Origin: Inhella gelatinilytica
GTDB lineage: Bacteria > Pseudomonadota > Gammaproteobacteria > Burkholderiales > Burkholderiaceae_C
Length of the DNA stretch: 64,000 nt
NCBI RefSeq assembly: GCF_016093295.1
Contig: NZ_JAEDAL010000003.1
Location: 124,001-188,000 of the forward strand
Reading direction: 5' to 3'
In this document: one piece after another, positions 1 to 8,338 of the stretch
Layout of the letters: every line of letters begins with the position of its first letter
Position numbering within the stretch: position 1 is the first letter of the stretch
Position numbers and translations under genes: made by a program
The notes under the pieces: generated by a model
The model's input: only the letters and a program-made list of their open reading frames with translations
What the model was told of the DNA's origin: nothing
Databases searched by the model: none

Positions 1-101
1 CGGCGCTGTCGGGGCAGCGCCCGGCCGGCCCTGAGGGTGAGGCGCAGAAAGTTCGAATTCACCCGACCGCACAGCCGGTTGCCAAGTCCTCCACGCTATG
101 A
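1..101 (+). CDS. 3' end of an upstream gene, probably the type I secretion ABC transporter (partial)
   Basis: A frame open from the window edge (codons from base 3) ends at a TGA at 99-101. It encodes about 32 residues, a polar tail ending in KSSTL. The stop overlaps the next gene's ATG at 98 as ATGA, the coupled junction seen throughout this window, which supports it being real coding sequence. The tail has no recognisable motif. By position just before an HlyD adaptor and a TolC-like channel it is most likely the C-terminus of the ATPase/permease of a type I secretion system. That identity is inferred from context only. Confidence 0.6.
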   Translation, partial: ALSGQRPAGPEGEAQKVRIHPTAQPVAKSSTL

Positions 102-1300
102 GTGCACTGGGTTCGGGTGAAGGCCAGTTTTTGAGTCCCATGGCGGCCGCGCAGGTGGATGAGCGCTTGCCGCGCGCCACCTGGGCGCTGTATTTGATTG
201 CCGCCGCTGTGGTGGCGTTTGTCGCATGGGCGTCGTTGACACGCGTCGACGAGGTGGCGCGGGCTGATGGCCGCCTCGTGCCGGATGGCCCCACCCAAGT
301 GATTGCGTCCTTGGAGTCTGGCCTGCTGGGGGAGTTGCTGGTCAAAGAAGGGGACTTGGTGGTCAAAGGCCAAGACTTGGTGCGCCTGGACCCCACGCGG
401 GTGGAAGCCGCCCAAAACGAAGGACAGGTTCGCCTGCTGGCCCTCAAGGCGTTGGTGGCGCGGCTGCGTGCGGAAGCTCACGGGAAAGAGCTGCGGTTCC
501 CGCCGGAATTGGCGGAGGCCAAAGCGCAAATTGAGTCTGAGCGCGAGTCCTACACCAGTCGACGGCGTTTGCTGGAAGAAAGCTTGGCGGGCATGTCCAG
601 TTCGCTGTCCCTGGTGCAAAAAGAGTTGACGATGGCCCGCCAGATGGCCGCACAAGGGCTGATGAGCAATGTTGAAGTCATGCGCCTGACGCGGCAGGTC
701 AGTGATTTGCAGCAAGCGCGACAAGAACGGCTGAATCGCTTTCGTCAAGACGCGAGCGGGGAACTGGTGCGGGCGCAAAACGATTTGGCTGCCTTGGAAG
801 AGCAGTTGGTGGTGCGCAGCGACCAGCTCAAACGTACGGTGCTCACCAGTCCGGTCGCGGGGGTGGTCAAGGCCATCAAGAACAACACCGTGGGGGGCGT
901 GGTAACCAGCGGTTCTCCGATCCTGGAAATCGCACCCATGGGGGGGCGGACCCTCATTGAGGCCCGAGTCCGGCCGCGAGACATCGGTTTTGTGGCCGTC
1001 GGGCAGAAGGCGGAGATCAAGCTGGCGGGTTACGACGTGAATGTGTACGGTGATTTGCTGGGGCGGGTCGACTACATCGGTCCGGACGCGATGGGCGAGC
1101 CGGATCGCGGACCCGATGCCACGTACTACCGGGTGCTGGTGGTTGGCGAGGAAAACCGGCTCAAGCAGGTGAATGGCAAGAACTTGCCGCTCATCCCAGG
1201 CATGGGGGCGACCGTGGACATTCGAACGGGCGAACGCTCCGTGCTCAGCTACTTGGTCCGCCCCATGTTGAAGAGCCAAGAAGCCCTTCGAGAGCGCTGA
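98..1300 (+). CDS. HlyD-family type I secretion membrane fusion protein
   Basis: This is the periplasmic adaptor that joins an inner-membrane ABC exporter to a TolC-type outer-membrane channel. The 400-residue protein has a short cytoplasmic N-terminus, one membrane anchor at about residues 28-48, and a lipoyl/barrel segment from about 55 to 95 (ARADGRL, SLESGLLGELLVKEGD, LDPTR). A long alpha-helical hairpin follows to about 245, then the second half-lipoyl (VLTSPVAGVVK, about 248-258) and the beta-barrel with the family C-terminal region (MGATVDIRTGERS). Its length matches LapC/HlyD adaptors. The start is coupled by ATGA to the preceding gene. The TolC-like gene follows after about 108 bp, so the locus probably exports a large RTX-type or adhesin substrate, which is not visible here. 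Confidence 0.9.
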   Translation: MSALGSGEGQFLSPMAAAQVDERLPRATWALYLIAAAVVAFVAWASLTRVDEVARADGRLVPDGPTQVIASLESGLLGELLVKEGDLVVKGQDLVRLDPTRVEAAQNEGQVRLLALKALVARLRAEAHGKELRFPPELAEAKAQIESERESYTSRRRLLEESLAGMSSSLSLVQKELTMARQMAAQGLMSNVEVMRLTRQVSDLQQARQERLNRFRQDASGELVRAQNDLAALEEQLVVRSDQLKRTVLTSPVAGVVKAIKNNTVGGVVTSGSPILEIAPMGGRTLIEARVRPRDIGFVAVGQKAEIKLAGYDVNVYGDLLGRVDYIGPDAMGEPDRGPDATYYRVLVVGEENRLKQVNGKNLPLIPGMGATVDIRTGERSVLSYLVRPMLKSQEALRER

Positions 1301-1306
1301 GACCCG

Positions 1307-1344
1307 GCGGAGCGTGCGGAAAGCCGGGCGAAGCTCCGCTTTTT
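1307..1344 (+). terminator. Possible terminator or attenuator hairpin between the HlyD and TolC-like genes
   Basis: Arms GCGGAGC (1307-1313) and GCTCCGC (1333-1339) are followed directly by five T residues (1340-1344), just after the HlyD stop. The loop is long (19 nt), and an alternative pairing of GCGGAAA with TTTTCCGC is possible. It could be a weak terminator or a read-through attenuator that lowers expression of the channel gene. Confidence 0.35.
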
Positions 1345-1408
1345 CCGCGGCTGGTGCGGGGGCGGTTGGTGGTTTGATGCCCCCTGTCTCTTCACGCCCG
1401 GATCGACC

Positions 1409-2836
1409 ATGCTGCGCAGCCTGCCCCTCTTCAAACCCGCTCTGATGGTCGGTGCTTTGGTGTTGGCGAGTGCGGGTGTGGATTCCGCGCCGCGAACCCA
1501 ACGAAAGCAGGCGCAGCCGCTTTCGGCGGCTGCCCAGGCTGAGACGCCAACGCCCACCGTGCGTTGTGGCGATGACGACCGATTGGCGCTCAAGCGCGAT
1601 CCTGTGAACGGCGCAGACCTGCAGTTTGCGCAGTCGGACCCCCGGGGCTATTTGGTGCAATTGGCGGACCTCGCGGTCGAGCGCAGTCGGCTGGTGGGCA
1701 TGGCCCAGCTGCTCAGTTTGGCGGCACAAGATGAACTCAAGGAAGCCGAATGGGCCAGTCGGCCGGAAGCCAGCCTCAGCCTGTCGACGGTGGGGGCTTC
1801 AACCGGCGTCTCGGGCGGGGCGACGCACAGCCGCGCAGAGGGCCGTGCCACGCTGTCCGTGGCGGGTGTGCTGTGGGACGGTGGCCAGCGACGCCAATTG
1901 ATCGAGTGGCGGAAACAACTCGTGGAGGCGGCGCAAGCGGCACGTCAGGGGCAGGCGGAGCAGATTGCCCTGCAGACCGTGGCCTTGAGCTTGGACCGCA
2001 GCCGCTACACCCTTCAGTTGCAGATCTATCGCCAGTACGTTCGGAAGATGGCTTGCTTGGTCGAGTCGCTCGATGCCATCACCCAATTCGACAAAGGCCG
2101 ATCCAGTGAGTGGGTGCAGGCCCAGAAACAGCAGCAGCAAGCCGAATTGGCCCTGGCGTCGACGCAGGACTACTTGCAAAGTGTTGAAACGCGATTGAAG
2201 CGCTTGGTCGGAGACCCGTTGCCACCGCCGGGCAGCCTGTCTGCCGTGCTGATTCGCGTGCCCGAACTGGCGGCGCTGCAAAAGGATTTGCTGGCGTCAC
2301 CAGAAGTCGCTCAGTCGACTGCCCAGGCGCTGGCTGCTCAGCGGCAAGCGGACGCACTGGCGGCGGGTCAAGGGCCGCGGTTGAACTGGGTCCTGAACGG
2401 CAGCGCGGTGGCGGCCAGGGGCGGGAACAACAGCCACGATGCGGCGGCCGGTTTGCAAGTGACGATTCCGCTTTATCGTCCGTCCGATACACCAGCGCGC
2501 GATGCCGCGCGCCGGCGTGCGGAGGCGGTCAACCTGGCCCGTGACGAGTCCCTGGATGCCAAGAACTGGCGATTGATGGAAGTGCACGATGCGGCCTCCA
2601 ATTCGCTGGATCGAGCGCGTCGCATCGCCGAACTCTTGCGCAGCAGCCAGCAGTTGCGAGGGGCCACGCTGCAGCAGTGGCAACAGTTGGGACGCCGCTC
2701 ATTGTTTGATGTGATGGGCGCCGAGTCGGACTACTACATGCTGAGGATCCAGCAGATCAATGCCCTGTACGACGCCCAGCAAGCCGTTGCCCTGATGGGT
2801 TCCATGGGGCGCGGGGTGGGGGCGCTGTTGCGCTAA
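1409..2836 (+). CDS. TolC-like outer-membrane efflux/secretion channel
   Basis: This is an outer-membrane factor of the TolC family, expected to form the trimeric exit duct of the type I secretion system encoded upstream. The 475-residue product begins with a signal peptide (about residues 1-27, ending near GVDSA) and an alanine-rich linker. The OEP-type repeats are rich in Gln and Ala and predicted to be long helices. Beta-strand segments such as ATLSVAGVLWDGG (about 150) and AAGLQVTIPLY (about 345) match the paired barrel strands of the family, and GRRSLFDVMGAES near the C-terminus is typical of TolC homologues. The length fits the family. It follows hlyD on the same strand and belongs with it functionally. 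Confidence 0.85.
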   Translation: MLRSLPLFKPALMVGALVLASAGVDSAPRTQRKQAQPLSAAAQAETPTPTVRCGDDDRLALKRDPVNGADLQFAQSDPRGYLVQLADLAVERSRLVGMAQLLSLAAQDELKEAEWASRPEASLSLSTVGASTGVSGGATHSRAEGRATLSVAGVLWDGGQRRQLIEWRKQLVEAAQAARQGQAEQIALQTVALSLDRSRYTLQLQIYRQYVRKMACLVESLDAITQFDKGRSSEWVQAQKQQQQAELALASTQDYLQSVETRLKRLVGDPLPPPGSLSAVLIRVPELAALQKDLLASPEVAQSTAQALAAQRQADALAAGQGPRLNWVLNGSAVAARGGNNSHDAAAGLQVTIPLYRPSDTPARDAARRRAEAVNLARDESLDAKNWRLMEVHDAASNSLDRARRIAELLRSSQQLRGATLQQWQQLGRRSLFDVMGAESDYYMLRIQQINALYDAQQAVALMGSMGRGVGALLR

Positions 2837-2868
2837 CCTTGCGCCTTTTGGGCGAAGGGGGAGTGGCG

Positions 2869-3303
2869 ATGCGGGCTTGGGTGCAGTGGGGCCTCGTGCT
2901 GGGCATGGTGAGCGGTGCACCGGTGCAGGCGGATTCGTTCACCTCGTCTGCCAGCTCGGCGGGAAGCTCGGCGTCAAACGTGTCCGGCAGTGTGTCGGAT
3001 TCAGTTGGGATGTCCAGTGACAGCGCCAAGGGCAAAAAACAGGTGGTGGCCGGCCGGTATCAAGTGCAGGCTCTTGAGCCTTGGACCGACGGTCGCGTTC
3101 TGGTCCGGCTGCAAGCCCAAGACGAAGACCGCATGTTGACGCTGCGCTTGCCGCCGCAGGCGGTGCAAGCGGGCCAGTTGCGGGCTGGGGCCGTCCTGGA
3201 CATCGAGGCCCGCTCCTACGGCTGGGCGCTGGCGCGTTCGGTGGGGGAGGCGTTCTTTTTACTGCTCAACGACGCGCGCGAATTGGAAACGAAGGCGCTG
3301 TGA
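2869..3303 (+). CDS. Conserved exported Ser-rich protein of unknown function
   Basis: A 144-residue secreted protein. The ATG at 2869 is chosen because a purine-rich GAAGGGGGAG lies just upstream and the product then opens with a clean signal peptide (MRAWVQWGLVLGM... cut near VQA/DS). A TTG at 2839 would prepend ten residues before it. Mature residues 1-40 are mostly Ser, Ala, Gly and Asp (low complexity), followed by a compact domain with ALEPWTDGR and MLTLRLPPQA. Similar small exported proteins sit beside DUF2145 genes in Burkholderiales as I recall them, so the pair probably acts together. No function is known. The stop overlaps the DUF2145 start by GTGA. Confidence 0.7.
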   Translation: MRAWVQWGLVLGMVSGAPVQADSFTSSASSAGSSASNVSGSVSDSVGMSSDSAKGKKQVVAGRYQVQALEPWTDGRVLVRLQAQDEDRMLTLRLPPQAVQAGQLRAGAVLDIEARSYGWALARSVGEAFFLLLNDARELETKAL

Positions 3304-4202
3304 TCCGAGCGTTGCGACGGGCCCGGCCGAGGCCCATCCGACGCCTCCTTGTCGCCGCCCTGGTCGTGGTGGGCGTCAATGCATCGGCCGGCTCGGCGCC
3401 TGGCTGTGTTGCCCCCCCGGAGCGCGACGCGCAGACGCAAGATCGTTTTTTTCAATGGGCCGAACGGGTCCGCCGGGATCTGGATGCAGCGGGCGCAGAA
3501 GTCGCGCTGATTGCGCGGGCGGGAATGGACCTGGAACGGTTGGGGGTCCGCTACACGCATGCGGCGCTGGCTTGGCGTGACCACCCTGCCGGCACGTGGG
3601 CTGTTCGTCAGTTGTATTTCGACTGCACCGAGCAGAGGCCGCGGCTGTTTGACCAGGGGCTGACGGCCTTCCTGATGGGAGGTGATGGCGTCGATTCCGG
3701 TTATCTCTTGGCCCTGCCGTTGCAAGGAGAGCCTGCCCTGGCTCTGCAGCGTTTCGTCCAAGACCGAGATCGAGCGCTGGCTCTCTTGGCCGCCCGCTAC
3801 CAAGCCAATGCGCGCTTGGCCGACGAAGCCGCGCAAAACTGCAATCAGTGGGTGGCCGAGGTCCTTGCGGCCACGTGGTCCGGTGGCGACGGCGCAGGCC
3901 GGACGGTTGCCCACGACTGGATGCGGGCCCAGGGGTGGGAATCCGGCGCCGTGACTTTGCCCAACCGCCTGTGGCTGTGGGCCGCAGCCCTGACGCGGCA
4001 CTTGGGCTGGACTGGGCAAACGGAATCCGACTTGGCATCCAACCAAATGCGGGTGACCTTGCCTGAGGATTTGGCCCGATGGTGGCGGCACCAGTGGCCC
4101 CAGGCATCGCGGTTGGAGTGGTGTTTGGGCGCCGGGGGTATCGGCGTTCACCAGGGGTGGGCGCGAAGTTGGCCCCAGGGGTGCGAGGTGGAGGGCCCTT
4201 AA
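3300..4202 (+). CDS. DUF2145 family exported protein
   Basis: A 300-residue protein recognised as DUF2145 from QDRFFQWAERVRRDLDAAGA, the segment RYTHAALAWRD, WAVRQLYFDCTEQRPRLFDQGL, and the conserved NCNQWVAE with its Cys/Asn pair near residue 181. The GTG at 3300 is chosen because it gives a GTGA overlap with the preceding gene and a start just before an Arg-rich n-region and hydrophobic h-region (LLVAALVVVGV), i.e. a signal peptide. The HA and NCNQWV motifs resemble a Cys/His arrangement as in NlpC-like or transglutaminase-like folds, but this is speculation; the family has no assigned function. Its TAA overlaps the stop of the convergent EamA gene. Confidence 0.8.
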   Translation: MIRALRRARPRPIRRLLVAALVVVGVNASAGSAPGCVAPPERDAQTQDRFFQWAERVRRDLDAAGAEVALIARAGMDLERLGVRYTHAALAWRDHPAGTWAVRQLYFDCTEQRPRLFDQGLTAFLMGGDGVDSGYLLALPLQGEPALALQRFVQDRDRALALLAARYQANARLADEAAQNCNQWVAEVLAATWSGGDGAGRTVAHDWMRAQGWESGAVTLPNRLWLWAAALTRHLGWTGQTESDLASNQMRVTLPEDLARWWRHQWPQASRLEWCLGAGGIGVHQGWARSWPQGCEVEGP

Positions 4203-5083
4203 TTGCGCCGTGGCTCGGGTGTGCGGGTGGCCAGCAGGATGCCGGTCAGCGCCAACAGGAGCGCGAGGCCATGCAGAGCCGTCGCGTGTTCCCCAAGGTA
4301 AAAAATACCGACCGTGGCGCTGCTAACGGGGATCAGAACGGTGAAGACCCCCGCGCGACTGGCAGGGTACCCCTCCAACCCCCGCATCCACAGCCAGACG
4401 GAGAACATGCTGGCGGCCAACGCATAAAACGTCAACAGCCCCCAATCCTGGACGGCGACTTGGCGCCACTCAAAGCTCTGGGCTTGCCACAGGGCCAGGG
4501 GCGCCATGAGAAGCAGCCCCCACAAGTTGATGAGCGCCGTGATGCGGCGCGGCGAAAGCTTGTCGCCCAGTCGCTTGCCCGAGACCACATACGCCGCTTC
4601 ACAAAACACAGCCCCCAACAGCAGAAGGTGTCCCCAGATTGAACCCGCGCTGTCAGCACCGGATGAGGGTCGGGCCAAAGCCAACAGGGCGATACCCACC
4701 CCGGAACAAAAGATGGCCAGTCGTACGCGGGGGGCGATGCGTTCACGCAACCACAAGGCGCTGAGCACTGCCACCGCGGCCGGAATGAGTGCCATCACCA
4801 CGCCGGCCGACAAGGCGGAGGTCGCCTTGACGCCCAGCAGCATGCATATAGAAAAACCAAAATTGCCCAGAAAGCTGCACACAAACAACCAGGCGTGATC
4901 GACCCTGTTCAGCACTGGCTCCTGCGCAGGCCGACGAATCCAATGCAGCATGGCCAGCGCCGCCAGGCCAAACCGCAGGCCCGCCAACAGAAAGACGGGA
5001 AAAACCGCCACCAGGGCTTTGGAGAGCCCCACGTAACTTCCCACCAAGGCCATGCTGGCCGCCAGAAAAAGCCAGGCCGGCAT
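4199..5083 (-). CDS. EamA/DMT-family permease (second of a pair)
   Basis: An inner-membrane permease of the drug/metabolite transporter superfamily, 294 residues with about ten hydrophobic helices in two EamA repeats. The segment GLRFGLAALAMLHW belongs to the first repeat and IPAAVAVLSALWLRERI to the end of that repeat; LIPVSSATVGIFYLGE matches the second. The start at 5083 gives MPAWLFLAASMAL and a TGATG junction with the upstream EamA gene; the frame extends further upstream but would overlap that gene heavily. Family members export amino acids, metabolites or nucleotides, and the substrate cannot be read from sequence. Tandem EamA genes may act singly or as a heterodimer. Confidence 0.85.
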   Translation of the reverse strand: MPAWLFLAASMALVGSYVGLSKALVAVFPVFLLAGLRFGLAALAMLHWIRRPAQEPVLNRVDHAWLFVCSFLGNFGFSICMLLGVKATSALSAGVVMALIPAAVAVLSALWLRERIAPRVRLAIFCSGVGIALLALARPSSGADSAGSIWGHLLLLGAVFCEAAYVVSGKRLGDKLSPRRITALINLWGLLLMAPLALWQAQSFEWRQVAVQDWGLLTFYALAASMFSVWLWMRGLEGYPASRAGVFTVLIPVSSATVGIFYLGEHATALHGLALLLALTGILLATRTPEPRRN

Positions 5084-5985
5084 CACGCTGCGGCCCCGCT
5101 GCGTTTCAGTGAGGGGTGGAGGAGGGGAAGCAGCTGAACGGCCAAGAGCGCCCCGAGGATCAATCCGCAACCCAACAGGCCCTGCAGATTGAGCCGTTCG
5201 CCCAAAAGCCAGTAACCGAAGAGCGCAGCAAAGAGGGTCTCGCTGCTCAAGATGATGGCAGCGTCGCTGGCCTGCGCATGGCGCTGCGCCACGACCTGGG
5301 CGGTGAACGCCATGCCCACGCTCAAGAGGCCCGTGAAGGCCACTGCGGGCCACACCTGAAGGACCTGGGTCCAGGTGAACGGCTCGGCAACGAGCGCGTA
5401 GCCCAGGCTGAGGACGCCCACCACCGCAAACTGTCCGCAGGCCACGCTGAATGGGGCGTCAAAACGGTTGGCCAAGCGCCCCACCCAGAGGACATGGGCG
5501 GCCCAGGGGAGGGTGGAGGCCAGCACCCACAAGTCGCCAGCGTTGAAGCTCAAAGTGTGGGCCCCACTGAGCAAGAAGGCGCCCGCAACACAGGCCAAAG
5601 CGCAGGGCCAAACACTCCAGTGCGGGGATTCCTTGAGCCAGATGGCCGCGAGCAGGGGCACCAGGGGCACGTACAACGCGGTCAGAAAACCGGCATTGGT
5701 GACCGTGGTGGTCTGAATGCCAATCTGCTGAAAGCCAGCCCCCACTGTCATCAACATGCCCAGGATCACGACCGCCGGGCCCATCGATTTCGTGCGGCTC
5801 TCGGGGCGCCGGCGCGGCTGCTCCCACAACGCGAGGGGCAAGACTACGAGGGCACCGAGTAAGAAGCGAACCCCGGTGAAGGCCATGGGCCCCAGGGCCG
5901 CCATGCCCTGAGCCTGAAAAACAAAGGCCGAGCCCCAAATGATGGCAACCAAGGTGAGGAGCAAGTCAGCTTGCAGGCGAGTCAT
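5083..5985 (-). CDS. EamA/DMT-family permease (first of a pair)
   Basis: A 300-residue inner-membrane protein with about ten predicted helices. The start MTRLQADLLLTLVAIIWGSAFVF is the classic DMT first helix with a WGS/WGxxF motif, and SSETLFAALFGYWLLGERL is the typical end of the second EamA repeat. It lies 21 bp downstream of the DUF455 gene and is joined to the next EamA gene by a one-base TGATG overlap, so the three are probably one transcript. Function is likely efflux of a small metabolite; the substrate is unknown. Confidence 0.87.
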   Translation of the reverse strand: MTRLQADLLLTLVAIIWGSAFVFQAQGMAALGPMAFTGVRFLLGALVVLPLALWEQPRRRPESRTKSMGPAVVILGMLMTVGAGFQQIGIQTTTVTNAGFLTALYVPLVPLLAAIWLKESPHWSVWPCALACVAGAFLLSGAHTLSFNAGDLWVLASTLPWAAHVLWVGRLANRFDAPFSVACGQFAVVGVLSLGYALVAEPFTWTQVLQVWPAVAFTGLLSVGMAFTAQVVAQRHAQASDAAIILSSETLFAALFGYWLLGERLNLQGLLGCGLILGALLAVQLLPLLHPSLKRSGAAA

Positions 5986-6006
5986 GGCAATCGTGAGGGG
6001 AAAAAT

Positions 6007-6813
6007 TTATTGGGCCTGAGCTTCCAGGCGTTGCAATTCGTCAGCCGTGAACCCAGCCAACGCGCGGGCGCCCAGATTCAGCGGCTTGCGGGGACGCGGC
6101 GCTTGATAACGCGCACACAAGGCGGGGAAGTCGGTTTCGGGGTCCACGCCGTCCCGTTCACAGGCCCAGTGGTACCAGCGATTGCCGATGGCCACATGCC
6201 CTATTTCGTCGCGCAGGATGAGGTCCAAGATCTCGACCGCGCGTGCATCCCCCGCCGCGGCGAACTTCCTCTGCAGCGGGGGGGTGGCATCCAAGCCGCG
6301 GGCTTCTAAAGTGCGTGGAACCAAGGCCATGCGGGCGCGAAAGTCGTGCGCCGTGCGCTCGCACATCGTCCACAGGCCATCGTGCGCCTCCAGCGCGCCA
6401 TAGTCGCAGTCCAGGGTTTGCAAGTGTTCACGCAGCAGTTGAAAGTGCTGGCCCTCTTCAGCCGCCACCTGCAACCAATCCGAATAAAACGCGAGCGGTA
6501 GCCCGGAAAAACGCTGCACGGCGTCCAGGGCCAAATTGATGGCATTGAATTCAATGTGCGCGATCGCGTGCAGCAGAACGGCGCGACCCGCTGCCAGGTG
6601 AGGGCTGCGGCTGCGGATGGCCACATGCGCCACAAGACGCGGGGCGGGCGGTCGGCCGGGAATGGCGTGGGTGGGGACGAGGGATCGCTCAGCATCCAAC
6701 GTGAGTTGCCCCGCCCGGTATGCCGCCCACAGGTCCTGCACCGCCTGCGCTTTGGTGACCGGATCGGGTTCGCACAAGAGATCCAGTGCACGCTGGCGAA
6801 GCTCGACAATCAT
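6007..6813 (-). CDS. Ferritin-like domain protein, DUF455 family
   Basis: A soluble 268-residue protein of the DUF455 ferritin-like family. Potential di-metal ligands are spread over a four-helix core: HAIAHIEFNAINLAL (E/H pair around residues 84-89), WLQVAAEEGQHFQLL (EExxH around 118-123) and ILRDEIGHVAIG with DExxH near 207. This pattern is that of rubrerythrin or diiron-oxygenase relatives. The biochemical reaction of DUF455 proteins is not established. The gene diverges from the gamma-carbonic anhydrase gene with only 29 bp between starts and is followed at 21 bp by two EamA permeases. Confidence 0.85.
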   Translation of the reverse strand: MIVELRQRALDLLCEPDPVTKAQAVQDLWAAYRAGQLTLDAERSLVPTHAIPGRPPAPRLVAHVAIRSRSPHLAAGRAVLLHAIAHIEFNAINLALDAVQRFSGLPLAFYSDWLQVAAEEGQHFQLLREHLQTLDCDYGALEAHDGLWTMCERTAHDFRARMALVPRTLEARGLDATPPLQRKFAAAGDARAVEILDLILRDEIGHVAIGNRWYHWACERDGVDPETDFPALCARYQAPRPRKPLNLGARALAGFTADELQRLEAQAQ

Positions 6814-6842
6814 GGGTTGCGATTATCCCGTGGAGGCTGCAA

Positions 6843-7367
6843 ATGAGCATTTATCGGCTGGGCGAGCATGCCCCCGTTGTTCCCGTGACGGCATGGGTGG
6901 CGCCCAATGCCACCGTCGTCGGGCGTGTGACGCTGGGGGCCGACAACTCGGTGTGGTTCGGTGCCGTGCTTCGTGGCGATTCGGATACCTTGACGCTGGG
7001 CGACCGGGTCAACGTGCAAGACAACGCGGTGTTGCACGCGGACAGTGGGTTTCCCCTGGTCATTGAGCACGACGTCACCATCGGGCATCAGGCCATGGTG
7101 CATGGGTGTCACGTCGAAGCGGGGTGTTTGATCGGCATTCAGGCCGTGGTGCTCAACGGTGCGCGCATCGGTGCGGGAAGCTTGGTGGGGGCCGGCGCCC
7201 TGGTGACCGAAGGCAAGGTGTTCCCGCCGCGCAGCTTGATTGTGGGGAGCCCGGCCAAGCTGCTGCGAGAACTGACCGAAGAAGAAAGTGCGCGCCTGCG
7301 GCAATCCGCCGCGTACTACGCGCAGAACGGGGTCCGGTACGGGGCGGAATTGGAAGCAGTGGCATGA
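6843..7367 (+). CDS. Gamma-class carbonic anhydrase-like protein (left-handed beta-helix)
   Basis: A 174-residue trimer-forming hexapeptide-repeat protein of the gamma-carbonic anhydrase/YrdA/PaaY group. The three zinc-ligand histidines are present: His65 in VLHAD, His82 and His87 in the GHxxxxH segment. Repeats run from about residue 15 to 130, followed by a C-terminal helix (LTEEESARLRQ). The ATG at 6843 follows GTGGAGG; an earlier in-frame start would overlap the divergent gene. CO2 hydration is the family reaction, but many YrdA members show little activity, so the role is open. The stop overlaps hslO by ATGA. Confidence 0.88.
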   Translation: MSIYRLGEHAPVVPVTAWVAPNATVVGRVTLGADNSVWFGAVLRGDSDTLTLGDRVNVQDNAVLHADSGFPLVIEHDVTIGHQAMVHGCHVEAGCLIGIQAVVLNGARIGAGSLVGAGALVTEGKVFPPRSLIVGSPAKLLRELTEEESARLRQSAAYYAQNGVRYGAELEAVA

Positions 7368-8332
7368 GTGAGTTTCAGAAGTTTTTGTTTGAAGGCTTGC
7401 CCGTACGTGGGGTGGCCGTTCGGCTCACCGATGGATGGCGGGACATGCAAGCTCGTCGATCGGAGCCGCTACCCGAGGCCGTAACGACCCTGCTTGGGGA
7501 AATGAGTGCCTGTGCGCTGCTGCTGCAAGGCAACCTGAAGTTCCAAGGGGCCTTGGTGTTGCAGATGGCGGGCGACGGACCGGTGAAATTGGCCGTCGCG
7601 GAGGCGCGCACCGAACTCACGTATCGCGCCACGGCAACCGTCACGGCGGCGGTTCCGCGCCTGGACAGCCAGGGGCAGTTCGACTTGGCCGACTTGCTCA
7701 ATGTCCATGGCGGGGGACGTTGTGCCATCACGCTGGATGCCGATGACCGCCCCAGTGGCGTGCCACCGTACCAGGGCGTAGTGCCCCTCAACGACGAACA
7801 GGCCGCCCGCTTCAGTCGATTGGCGCAAGCGGTGGAGCAGTACATGCGGCTCTCCGAGCAGTTGGACACGAAGATCGTGCTGGCTGCCGATGCGCACAGC
7901 GCAGCCGGGTTGATGATTCAGCGCATGCCGCTGAGCGGCGAAGGCAATTTGGAGGGGCACTTGGGCGCCGAGCGCGCAGCGGAGTTGGAAGACGCCTTCC
8001 CGCGCTTGGCCATGAAAGTCGAAACCTTGAAGTCGGAAGAGCTTTTGGGCCTCCCGATTCAAGAGGTGCTTCACCGCCTGTTCTGGGAAGAACCCCTGAG
8101 GGTTTTTGAACCCGCAACGCCCCGGTTCGCCTGTACTTGTTCGCGCGAACGGGTGGGGCGCATGCTGGTGGGTCTGGGGCGCGAGGAGATTGAGTCCATC
8201 CTCGCAGAGCGTGCCGATGTTGAAATCGCCTGCAACTTTTGTGGCCACCCGTACCGTTTCGATGCCGTGGATTGCGCGCAGCTGTTTCAGACCGGGGGCG
8301 GTGTGAGCGCGGCCCCCAGCGGCCTGCAGTAA
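7364..8332 (+). CDS. hslO: Hsp33 redox-regulated chaperone
   Basis: A cytoplasmic holdase switched on by oxidation. The 322-residue protein has the Hsp33 N-terminal fold (KFLFEGLPVRG) and the C-terminal zinc switch: Cys257 and Cys259 as CxC, Cys290 and Cys293 as CxxC, all intact. The length is slightly above E. coli Hsp33 (292). The ATG at 7364 overlaps the stop of the carbonic anhydrase-like gene as ATGA, so the two are translationally coupled. The coupling is consistent with a stress or redox context but does not prove one. Confidence 0.95.
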   Translation: MSEFQKFLFEGLPVRGVAVRLTDGWRDMQARRSEPLPEAVTTLLGEMSACALLLQGNLKFQGALVLQMAGDGPVKLAVAEARTELTYRATATVTAAVPRLDSQGQFDLADLLNVHGGGRCAITLDADDRPSGVPPYQGVVPLNDEQAARFSRLAQAVEQYMRLSEQLDTKIVLAADAHSAAGLMIQRMPLSGEGNLEGHLGAERAAELEDAFPRLAMKVETLKSEELLGLPIQEVLHRLFWEEPLRVFEPATPRFACTCSRERVGRMLVGLGREEIESILAERADVEIACNFCGHPYRFDAVDCAQLFQTGGGVSAAPSGLQ

Positions 8333-8338
8333 GCGCCG

